DNA from: Glycine soja
Taxonomy: Eukaryota; Streptophyta; Magnoliopsida; Fabales; Fabaceae
Assembly (NCBI RefSeq): GCF_004193775.1
Contig: NC_041008.1
Location: 7,208,731-7,272,730, forward strand
DNA: 64,000 nt
Direction: 5' to 3'
Shown: positions 42,076 through 53,733 of the stretch, one piece after another
Layout: the number at the start of each line of letters is the position of its first letter
Position numbering within the stretch: position 1 is the first letter of the stretch
Position numbers and translations under genes: made by a program
The notes under the pieces: model-generated
Told to the model about the DNA's origin: nothing
Databases searched by the model: none
The model's input: the letters and a program-made list of their open reading frames with translations, nothing else

Positions 42076-44924
42076 AAGGATGAGTTTCAAAACATTTGAT
42101 AACTTCATAAGCTGCTGAAGTTGAAAACAAGAAACTTCTAGCATGGGAAAGCCAAAGTAGGTACTCCACCATGCAAAAGATTTTTGAGCCATTTAATATT
42201 ACCAATTGATTAGAAATTCAAGCTGCAGTCCATGTCCATGCACAGTAACTGACCCTATCAGGTCAGATTCCTGTTTTTTGCGATCATAGAGGCAGAGAAT
42301 GTCCCTAAACAAATCAACCCAAAGGCTAAATATAATTGTAAGTAAAGTTATTGTTATTACAAGATAAAATCTGTTTACACCATGTACAAGTCTAAAGACT
42401 TACATCAAATCTTGGACGTCATATTCATTTGAACCAATGGTTCAAAATATGCTAGCTAAATGAAAATTAAAAAAAGAAGATTGCGCATGATTTATTTTTC
42501 GCTGTGTCTCCTCCTTCTTTCTCGCCTTCTCGGTGTTATTCACCTATTTTCTATCTCTGAATGCTTGATGCCTTGACCTCCATTCACTCTGTACAAAGGA
42601 TCTATATGATCTGCAAACAACAAATCAGACACTAGTTCTTGTTCCGTGAGTCTCATTCCATGGACTTTTCTCCTCCAACATTGTTGATGCTCTCTGCAGT
42701 GACTGTTTGCCGCCATTCCAGCTTATTGTTGGCCATGAATTTTGAGCTGTGGCACCATCTAGTTCTTGTTGCGACGGCCAAAGGCCAAATTCAATGGAAT
42801 CTCACGAAACTTGCACCAGCAGCGGCTGCAAAACATTCTTCTAGCCATTGACGCCCTTCGAGTTCATAAACCCCACCTTATGTAAATCTCAATCAATCAA
42901 TCCTCACCAACTCTATAATTTATGTGAAATTCAGAACCCATCTTATCTCAAGTAATGGAGGTGGCGGGTCAGGTAACTGCGGTTGCACAGCACCCTGCAG
43001 TAGCTTCGACGGAGGAGAACGACAAAGTGCTGTAATCTGCGGAGGCGATAAACTTTTATTTTCTTTTATTCCTCGTTTTTCTCCTTTCTTCTTCCTCTTT
43101 TTTTTTTCTGTTTTGGTTGATTATTCAGGGATCATACATTTACCCGTTTTTCTCCTTTCCTTCCTTTGATTTTGTTTTTAAAAAACCATCAATTTTCATT
43201 TTCAAATTAAAACTTCAATTTATGACTGTGATAAACTATCAGAATCAATTAAAGTAGAAATGAAATAAATCTAATAATGTCCATTACAAACACCACCAAA
43301 ACTAATATCCAATATAAACAAAGATCAAACACCACCACCATTGTTCATCATCAAACCACACCACCGACCAGCATCCACCACTCTTTACAGTCGAAAACAT
43401 AAAACACAAAATTACTCAACATCCATATCCCAAAAAACATCAGTCAAACACAAAATTACTCAACACCTAATCACCATTTACTCAAGTTACCCAATAAAAA
43501 AATCCATAACCCAAACCATTTTCACTCAACCGCAACACCTTTCCCTGCTTTGCAAAATCCAACCTTCCTCTCAACCATCACCACCTCCACAACCCCAAAA
43601 TTTAGTTAACATTTGAAACTCCTAACTCTGTCAAACTATAATTGAAATGCACTTCCTCAAACTCCACGTGAGCTTCCGCCCTTTTCAGAACCCTTCTCCA
43701 GGTCATATTCCATAACAGAGTGGTTGGGGTTGGGGCGGCACAGATCTGGTCATGTTGAGAGTAGTCACACATCGGATGTTTAACAAACTTGATAAGTGCT
43801 TATATAGCTGGGTAGGTCACCCCTTATGAATTGGTTTTTAAGGGAACCTTTCGGATGCCTTTGCTGCACTATAAATTTAATATGGTATCCGCGTTATGGT
43901 GGCCTCCCATGAAAAGCTTAATGCACTATATTTAATTTCCACATGACTAAATAATCATGGATGTCTTTCTTCTGTTTTTGTTTTTTCTCTGTCGCTCAAA
44001 TCACGTTGGGTAACATTGAAAAAACAGATAAGCTAGCAGCCTCTGAGATACTTTGTAGAAAGGGTAGCCAAAATCTTGCCTTAGTTGTGGCATTAACAGC
44101 TTTATTAGTACTAGCCACTAGGTGTTGTTATCCTTAGTCAAGGTCTTTCGGGTTTAGTTACCCAAAAACAGAAATAGAAGTATCTTATTAGCAAACAACA
44201 AATTTCCATGAAAATTCAGAAATTTTATTCCTTGCAGTTCAAAATCCAATACTCGTTTTTAAAATATTTGTAAACTTAAATGTTTCAAACATTTACATTT
44301 ATATTTTTAATATATAGAATACTTTGCTAATTTATATAGAATACTTTGCAGATTTATGTTGACCATATTTGGTTGCTTGATAGTAGTAGCCTGGCTAGAG
44401 TATCTTGGCATGATATATCTCTTCACGGGGCATACAGTGAATAATATCATGTAACAATTTTCTAAGACAACTTCAAAAGTCGTTTGAATTAGTCTTATAA
44501 AGAATATAGATTAAAAAGCCAATATGGATCTGAGATAGATCAAGCCAATGAGACAACCATAATGTATAACAACCATAATGATTATAACAACCATAATGAT
44601 TATAAAACTAAAATTCAACGCATTCGGTGGATGCTACCAGGCTGTACCGCGTGAAAATCAAAAGAGGAAATTATTTATTACTTCCTCTGTCTCAAAATAA
44701 TAGTTATTTTAATTAGGTTGTTCTATTATTAACAATTGTGTACAAGATGCATCAAATCGATGTTTAACTAATAGAAATTTGTTTAGGGTTTTTTCTATTA
44801 TAATCCAAATCTACAGTCTATTTCATAATTGAAAAACTTTGAAAAAAAAACAAAATATAACTAGTTAGTAGTTAATTAAAAAAGTAAATAAAATTTGTAA
44901 AAATTTATGTAAATAAAAACTAAT
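42076..44924. other. Intergenic
   Basis: No recognised gene. Short plus-strand frames at 42639-42851, 42924-43169 and 43341-43616 are compositionally odd but match no family known to me. A segment at 43752-43890 beginning TGTTGAGAGTAGTCACACAT and followed by TGGTATCCGCG could be an old LTR with a primer-binding site; this is weak. Around 44680 there is the half-MITE word CTTCCTCTGTCTCAAAATAA. Confidence 0.4.
43260..43374 (+). repeat. Dispersed duplicate of about 115 bp (pairs with 48414-48535)
   Basis: Shared words include ACCACCACCATTGTTCATCA and AAACCGCACCACCGACCAAC-type sequence in the same order. The second copy sits inside the predicted leader intron of NLR gene 2. Confidence 0.8.
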
Positions 44925-47127
44925 TGTTACATCATAACACTACTTTTTTTGACAGATAATATATGTAAGGGACCATGATTGTGTATTAAATTTTAGTTAA
45001 AATATGGGTATATTAAAAATTAAAATTAAATAAACACAAAACTAAACCCATGGGTATATAAAACTTTTTAGTACAATTAATCCTTAACAGCTGTACCCCA
45101 TTTAACTTTCTAACATCCGACAGGATAAGCAAATTAATTAATGTATGCATTAGGTGGCCAGTCAATATGAACAGTGGCAATTAGATAATGAAATAGAAAG
45201 AAATGTCAGTATTTTGTCTTGATTTTATCTTAAAATATACAAACAAATCATATTATTTAAGATATAATAAAATTTTAATTAATTTTTTTATTTAATGCTA
45301 TATTTATTTAAAATATTATGTATTTAATTCAAAATTTCAAAGAAAAAATTCAATAAACTTTGGATTTTAATAATATTAATTACCTTACCTTTAAAGTAAA
45401 CAAAAATATTTTTATTATAAAATAGTTTCCTAAAGATCATCTACAACATATCAACCAATACAAATTTTATTTAAAATAATTTTCCATAAAATTGAAGTTT
45501 TTCATTAATTAATGTGAAAAAAATTAGAAATAATTTTCTTTTTTTGAATGAAATTAAAAAAATGTGATTAAATAATATTCTTACCCTACATAAATTACTC
45601 CATTCAGCTCTTTTTATAATATTCCATTGACCACCGGTGATTAAGAAAATTAGTTAATTTATTAATCATATTAAATTTATTTTAATATCTCTCTTATTGT
45701 TAATATATTTAATGTTTTAGTTTATGTTTAGCAAAATTAACGGTAAGTTGAAACATAAAAGTTAGTAATAGAAAGTTGAAAAGTTAGGTTATTAAATTAT
45801 AAATATTTAATAAAATTAGTTGTTACATAGATGAAAAATGTAAAATAACATAAAAATAATAAAAGCATGATTTATTTAAAAAAGATAATAAAAAAATTGA
45901 TAAATTTATTAAGGATAACAATGGAAGAAAATATAAAAAAAACTAGAAATTAAAGAATAGTATTTTAAAAAATGTTATTTCAAGTAATGTTTCAAAAAAC
46001 GCTAAAAGCTATTAAAAATCTTATTTACCAAATAGTAAAATAAATTTTTCAACTAGTAAAAAAATTAAAAGATAACTGAAATGTATTGTGAAAGATAGTC
46101 TTAAACTTTATTTATTATACATGTAAGTAGACAAAAGCAAATTCATAATGCTCCTTAATTATGTTTCAAAGAATCTAAATATTTTAATATTTTCCACTTA
46201 ATTACTATTTTAATTGACTTTTAATTTTTTTTTAACAATTTAGTGTACAAGATGAATCAAATCGATGTTTAACTAATAAAAACTTGTTTAGGATTTGTTC
46301 TATTATGATCCAAATCTACACTTCATTTCATAAGTGAAAATCTTTGAAAAGATATTCTTGATTGATTATTTTAAAAAATAATTAATATAAAAGATATTTT
46401 AGATTTTTTTTTGTTTACAAAAAGATATTTATGACATTTCATTCATAATCAAAGATTTAATACAAGCTATAACATTGTAGAACACTTTGAGACTAGGAGT
46501 TTTTAAATTCAATCTGATCCAAAATAAAAATGGAAAATCAAACCAATCTAATTCTTTTTGGATTTGTTTAGATGATATTTTGTTAAATTGAGCAATTTGA
46601 TTTGATTTGTTGTTTGTGTTTTTTAAACCGAACCAAGCCACAACTCTTACGTATGTATATAAAACTTATACAACTTATATAACATTTTTTAGACAATTTT
46701 TTCAAGATATGTTTAATTTAAAATATGAAAATTTGACAAATTTTTATTGTAGAAGGTTTAACATATTAATAAGTTTGATAGATTGTTATAAACAATTTTT
46801 TAATGCAATTTAATTTTAAAAATGAAAAGTATATGAATTTTAATAAAATAATATTTTAATAAGAATCTCAAAAATTGAACCGAACTAAATCGTAAAATGT
46901 TGATTTGATTTTGTTTAAATTTTATTTTAAATAAAAATTGAAACAAACTGAACAACATATGTTTTAGAAGTTTGATTAAAGTGACTTTTTAAAGAAAAAT
47001 CAAACCAAATTAAAACACAAATACATTATGAAAGACTAGGAAAAGATGGTACCACCCTAAACATATTATGAGTAACCGAATTTGTTTGTCTCTTTAAGAA
47101 AATTAAGTCATAAGACTAAGGTTTCAT

Positions 47128-47143
47128 TTATATATATATAAAA
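47128..47143 (+). promoter_or_regulatory. TATA-like element of NLR gene 2
   Basis: TTATATATATATAAAAG followed by TACAACAGAGATCTAG, matching the gene 1 promoter copy. Confidence 0.4.
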
Positions 47144-47164
47144 GTACAACAGAGATCTAGTAAC

Positions 47165-47435
47165 GTGATTTTTTTTCTCCTTATAGGGAGTATTTGGTAT
47201 TTTTCAAAGCAAGGATTGGTTTTACTCTGATTAGTCATCACCTAATTTGTGTTACAAATCTCAGTGCGTCAACAATGGTTTTGGCAACTTCATTTTCAAA
47301 GTGATATGAATGCTTTGAAGTGATTGGAGCGAAGGGAGGATTCTGTAGGCTTTTCTTTCTCACCGTTTTCATCAAAGCTTCTTTCTTTCTCTCTTTTGCA
47401 TTCTTCAGAGTTTCTGGTGCCTTCATACTGGTCAG
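47165..47435 (+). other. Predicted non-coding leader exon of NLR gene 2
   Basis: Homologous to 8005-8286 and ends at CAG|GTAAGC. The following 1,170-base intron (47436-48605) ends at TACAG shortly before the start codon. The exon start is approximate. Confidence 0.55.
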
Positions 47436-48611
47436 GTAAGCACTAACGGCAATTTGATCATTCCTATTTGAACTTGAGGTTTTTTGCGATGCTGCTGCAG
47501 CTCATCTTGTATTACTCCTCTAAAAGAAAAAAAAAATATTAGACACAACGCATGTTTAATTTGTAAAACTAATGTTTAATTTGCTGTTACTAGAATTTCG
47601 GGATCCAATTTTTGAATTCATCAATTTTGAAATTTGACGAAAAGAGTATACAGTTAATTAACATTAGCTTTACAAAATTAGTTAACAAGGCTAGCTCGCT
47701 TTCTTTTCTCTTGCTTGGATTTCAATTTTCCTTGGTTGAATATATGATTATGCTTATCTGGCTGGTTGCATGGACATGATTTTTATGTATAAACCCCAAC
47801 TCTGTTTTGTTCATTGGAATTGAAGCTTGACCTGTTCTGCTTTGGTTTGATGGGTTTGCTATTCATTGACTTCATAAGTCCATAAGTCAAGATAGTTTTA
47901 TTTATTTTTTTGACACTGGTGTCGTGGTGTGTTAAATCCTATCTGTAAAGATAGTTTTGTGGGGACCTCCTTGCGCAGTGGACTTATTAAGTGGATAAGA
48001 ATGAGTGGTTCTTTAAATTTGTGTCTATCACTGTAACTTTTATTATTGTGTTACCTATCACCTTTTGTCATGGCTATTACCACCTGTCTTGATGATTACT
48101 GTCATTACGATCTTCAATTATAAATTTTATTGTACTAAATTAATTAGATTTTAACTTTAACTAATATTTTTTATAAGCTAAGAAATCCAGTTAATTGAAA
48201 GAAAACTAGCTTAAGCACAAGGTATGTAAAAGCAAACAACATTACATGCAATGCTCTCTATACAGATTGACAAGATACATGTCACTCACCCCTAGTTCAT
48301 TAAACATTGTTGTCCTATAACTACACTTTGCCCTGCATAAAATGTTAATTGTTACTCCCTAACATATTTCAATTATTATGTTATTTTTCTTTAAGATTGT
48401 TATTGTACCAAAATAAAATAAAATAGATCTAATAATGCTCATTTCAAACACAACACCAAAACTAATATTCAATATAAACATAGATGAAACACCACCACCA
48501 TTGTTCATCATCAAACCGCACCACCGACCAACATTGAATTAATTTATTGGAAACAAAAATGTGTTTAAACATTCTGACATTTGATTACTTGTTATTGACG
48601 TACAGGGGAAG

Positions 48612-48617
48612 ATGTAG
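48612..48617 (+). promoter_or_regulatory. Start-stop mini-uORF in the leader of NLR gene 2
   Basis: ATGTAG in the context GAAGATGTAGTTGA aligns with GAAGATGTAATTGA of gene 1. It is the only ATG between the predicted acceptor and the main ATG at 48649. Confidence 0.45.
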
Positions 48618-48648
48618 TTGATAGCAGGAGGGAAATCAATAATTAAGC

Positions 48649-51600
48649 ATGCAGTTTGTTGGAATTTTTGTTCAAGTGTTGCCACATCTAAAATCGGTGT
48701 GTCTACATCTAAAGTCGGGGTTGGGATATCTAAAGCTGCTACCATATGAACTTTGGCGTTATGAAAGCATAGTTAAAGAATTAGACAGAGGTTTTAATAA
48801 TCTGCAGAGAGAGAGAAAAAGGATTGGACATAAAGTAAAAGAGGAAGAAAATCGATATGGGAGAGCTATTGACGATGATGTTATTAAATGGTTACAAGAG
48901 GCAGATGAGATCATTTCTGAGTATGACGATTTCAGGCTAGATGAAGACAGTCCATATGCTGTGTTTTGCGATGGTTACCTTCCTAAACCATCGATAAGGT
49001 TTCGTCTAAGCAGAATAGCAGTTGATCTTGCAAGAAGAGGTAATGTACTGCTGCAGAGCGCAAAGCCTGATTGGTTGGGCCGATCTTCGACTGATGCTGA
49101 TTTCCAAAGCTTTGCATCAAGAAATCAAACCAAGAAGCGTATTGTGGATGCATTGGCAGACTCGAATGTTGGAGTGATTGGAGTTTATGGGTGGAGTGGT
49201 GTGGGCAAGACTAGTTTAATCAAAGAAGTTGCCAAGGAAGTAAAAGGCAAAATGTTTGATGTGGTGATTATGGTGAACGTAAGTTTTCCTGAAATACGAA
49301 ATATTCAAGGACAAATTGCTGACAGGTTGGGGATGATCTTGGAAGAGGAATCTGAGAGTGGAAGAGCAGCCCGCATACGGGAGAGATTGAAAAATCCCAA
49401 GGAGAAAACCCTTATAATCCTAGATGATATGGAGGTGAAACTTGACTTCGGCATGCTAGGAATTCCATTTGATAACACTGACGGTAGCCAGATGAATAAC
49501 AAAAAGAAAAACCCTTTGGCCCACCACAAATATGCAATGAAAACAGAAGAATTTGAAGCTTCCAGTTTGATGAAGATAGAAGAACCTATTGCTAGATACA
49601 CAGGATGCAAAATTTTGATGATTTCCGACAGTGAACAACTTTTGATCAGTCAGATGGGTGGGAAAGGAATTCAAACTTTTTCTGTGGAAGCATTAACAGA
49701 TAAGGAAGCAAAGAAGATGTTTATGACCATGGCTGAAATAATACCATTAATGGAAAAGAAAGCAGAGACGATGTTTAAGACCATGGCTGAAATAATAGCA
49801 TTAAGAGAAATGGAAGCAGAGACGATGTCTAAGATCATGACTGAGATGATAGGTGATGAAAATTCCAAGTTTGAAAAATTGGCAGCTCAAATTGCCAAGA
49901 GGTGTAAAGGGTTGCCCATGACAATTGTTACAACTGCAAAGGCATTAAAAAATAAGAGCCTGGTGGTATGGGAGAAAGCATATCTAGACCTTGGAAAGCA
50001 AAACTTAACAGCAATGCCAGAGTTTTCTACAAAGTTGAGTTATGATCTTCTAGAAAATGAGGAGCTCAAGCACACTTTCTTAATTTGTGCACGTATGGGT
50101 CGCGATGCATTAATTACTGACTTGGTGAGATACTGCATTGGTTTGGGTTTCCTTCAAGGAATTTACACTGTAAGGGAAGCTAGAGATAGAGTATATGCAT
50201 TGGTTGGAAAGTTGAAAGAATTAAGTTTGTTGTCTGATAGTTTTTCAATTGATCATTTCACCATGCATGATATTATACGTGATGTGGCTTTGTCAATAGC
50301 ATCCCAGGAAATGCATGCATTTGCACTGACAAAGGGAAGACTAGATGAATGGCCCAAAAAGCGTGAAAGGTACACTGCAATTTCCTTACAGCATTGTGAT
50401 GTGACTGACATTATGAAGAAGTTTCCTGAAAGCATAGACTGTTGTAGACTTAGAATCTTCCATCTTGACAACATGAATCCACGTCTGGAAATACCGGACA
50501 ACTTTTTTAATGGAATGAAAGAACTCCGGGTGTTGATATTGATTGGCATTCATCTATTATCCTTACCTTCGTCAATTAAATGCTTAAAAGAACTCAGAAT
50601 GTTTTGTTTGGAGCGATGCAAACTAGCTGAGAATTTATCTATTATAGGAGAGTTGGAGGAATTAAGAGTTCTTAGTTTATCAGGATCTGATATTGAATGT
50701 TTGCCTATTGAATTGAGGAAGTTAGCTAAGCTACAAATTTTTGACATAAGTAATTGTTTTGAACTTAAAAAGATTCCTGCTGATGTATTGTCAAGTTTAA
50801 CTAGTTTGGAAGAGTTGTATGTGGGGAAAAGCCCGATTCAGTGGAAGGATGAAGAAGGACAAGGAAACCAAAATGGAGATGTCAGTCTTTCTGAACTGAG
50901 GCAATTGAATCAGTTAACGGCACTAGACATACAGATCCCAAAAATGACCCATTTTCATAAGAACTTGTTCTTTGACCAGTTGAATAGTTACAAGATCATC
51001 ATTAGAGATTTCAATGCATATCCAGCGTGGGATTTCAAGATGTTAGAGATGTGTGAAGCATCAAGATATTTGGCACTTCAGTTAGAAAACGGCTTTGACA
51101 TTCGTAATCGAATGGAGATCAAATTACTATTCAAAAGAGTTGAAAGTTTGTTGTTGGGACAACTAAATGATGTCAAAGATATTTTCAATGAACTGAATTA
51201 TGAAGGATTTCCCTATCTGAAATATTTGTCCATTCTAAGTAACTCAAAAGTTAAGTCCATCATCAATTCAGAGAACCCAACATATCCTGAGAAAGCATTT
51301 CCCAAATTAGAGTCATTGTTTCTCTATGATGTCAGCAACATGGAACATATATGCCACGGTCAACTTACAAATGATTCGTTCCGCAAACTAAAAATCATCA
51401 GGCTCAAGATCTGTGGTCAATTAAAGAATGTCTTCTTCTCTTCTATGCTCAAACATCTTTCTGCCCTTGAAACAATTGAAGTTTCTGAGTGTAACTCTTT
51501 GAAGGACATTGTTACCTTGGAAAGCAATAAAGATCATATTAAGTTTCCTGAATTGCGCTCTTTGACGCTACAATCTTTGTCTGAATTTGTTGGATTCTAC

Positions 51601-51669
51601 ACCCTTGATGCATCAATGCAACAACAAGTGCCTAACTGGAAGCCGGGTGATCAACTCTTTGATGAAGAG
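48649..51669 (+). CDS. NLR gene 2 exon 1 (CC, NB-ARC, first LRRs)
   Basis: 1,007 codons from ATG to GAAGAG|GTGTG, the same junction as in gene 1. The N-terminus MQFVGIFVQVLPHLKS has diverged from gene 1. Downstream, the RNBS-D region ([20 protein letters not shown]) and the helical segment [20 protein letters not shown] are almost the same in both proteins. Confidence 0.93.
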
Positions 51670-53675
51670 GTGTGCTCAAAATTGTCACGTTGATTTGATT
51701 ATATTTTGAACTTTCATATATTTGATTTGATAATATGTTAAAATCAAGAAGAAAGTGATTGCTAGTAACTTCAAAAATAAAACCTGTTGGTTGCCTATTA
51801 TTTCTTCTCTATCTAACCATTTTTTTCTTTTCCCTATACCGTATATTAAGTTGAGAAATTCAAAATAAATTCTATAATTTTGTAGACACTATTTAAATAT
51901 ATTTATCGTACGTTGCAGGTTGTAGTTTTCAAATTAGAGAGGATGGAGCTGTCTTCGATCAAAATCCGAAAAATATGGAATGACCATCCTTTAACAAGAC
52001 TTTACTTTCAAAATTTGATACACTTGGATGTCAATGATTGTTGGAATTTGCGATACCTACTGTCACTTTCGATGTCCAAAGGTCTGATGAATCTTCAAAG
52101 CCTTTTCGTAAGTGAATGTGGGATGATGGAGAGCATATTTATGGAAACCGAAGGTAGTGTGATTGAAATTGAGGTATGTCGGTGGAACTATAGCATATTT
52201 CAGATCTTTAATATACCTTCATTTTAATATGTAGATGCTACACACATTATCTTAGATATTAGATAATTTAAAGTCTGTGTGTTTGTGATGAAAACCTTAA
52301 ACAAAAAAACCTATATGTGATATGAAATTATTTATGTCCTATATGTTTATGTTCAAATTCTATGACAGTATTGCGGACTTTCAAATACCCGGTCATAGGG
52401 GACACAATATTGTTATATCAAAAATCTTTTGATTACTTGCACCTCTAAATTCCAACAATCAATATTATATTGCTTTTCTTATGCCATTCTTAACCAGTAG
52501 GTCATTTGTATACACCATTATGTGATTTTCCCTTGAGGTATGTTTTATAGGATGAGCAAGCTCCTTGATCCCTTCCCTTATATTTTTCTAACCAAAACGA
52601 TAATAACATTAATCGTGAACTTGATCATTACTGACTGGTTTTGTTTGTCATAATTCACAAGAAAATAACTGACTATTGTTGAGACAAATTCCCTCGAGGA
52701 ACTGAATGTTTTAATGATTGCTTTAAGTTTTCTAATTAAAACAAAACATATTTAGAAACTTGCTGGTTATTTTATTTACTTGGTGTGAAGAGAGCTGGGG
52801 AAGGATACTCAGGTGAGTACTGCTTCTGAAGTTTTGGGAACAAAATAGGTGATGTTGTGAGTGTCTGTCTAACAAAGGTTCTGCTAAGAGAACTAGGAGG
52901 GACAGTCATGTGACTGTGGCTTCTTAGATTCTAGGGGATACAATAGGTAGTTGTGTGTGCCCAGTAGAAGGTGCTAGTGAGGGTGAAGCCTAGAGAGACT
53001 TGTTGAAATAATACTTGGGTTGCATAGGCTTAGAGAATACTAAGTTATAAGAACTTGTGGAGGCTTTAGGGAAGAAAAAATATCACAAGATGCTTGGTCT
53101 TAATGAAAAATCTATAGTTGTAGGAATTGGACGTAACTCGTGTTGAGTGAATCAGTATAAATTTTTTTATATTGTTTCCTTTTCTATTGCTTCTCATATA
53201 TTGTTGTTGCGCACTTAAAATCTATTTTTTACAAAAGCCTATTTTTCATAAGCTTAAACTTGATCCTTGATCAATGGGTTTTATAAAACTATTTTATCAT
53301 CCAAGGAGCAACTCCTACTATGTGCCATCAAATGAAAATAAGAAAATGTGTACAAAAAATTTTGTATCATTAGTGAGTAGGTTCTAAAGCAGTAATAAAC
53401 AAGTTTATTTGATGATTTGTCACAAAACTATCAGTTCATCCAAGTACCTCTAAGGAAACATGTTACTCCTATAAATCTATCTTCTGGATCTCTTAGCAAA
53501 AAAGCTAGAAAAGCAAATTCAGAAGCTAGTGTACTTGGGTAAAAAAAAATGGCCAGATCAGTAGTAAATAGTTACTATTCAACTCCCCTTTTAGTGACCG
53601 ATTGATTCACTTCAACTATACTATATAATGATTAGCTACCTAAACCACAAAATAAAATGTGTTGTATAATGCAAG

Positions 53676-53733
<58 letters not shown>

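Larger units (their letters stand above)
44925..48320 (+). repeat. Segmental duplication, copy B (pairs with 5716-9260)
   Basis: Collinear with copy A from the CACATCATAACAC landmark through the AT-rich unit, TATA-like element, leader exon and first part of the leader intron. It precedes NLR gene 2. Confidence 0.85.

Noticed and set aside
42639..43616. Three short plus-strand ORFs as possible genes
   Set aside because: No family pattern, no supporting splice structure, and biased composition (Thr/Ser/His-rich or poly-Phe).
43752..43900. Solo LTR or TRIM with a TGGTATCCGCG primer-binding site
   Set aside because: Only one copy seen, no target duplication, and the LTR end lacks a clear CA; mentioned only as weak.
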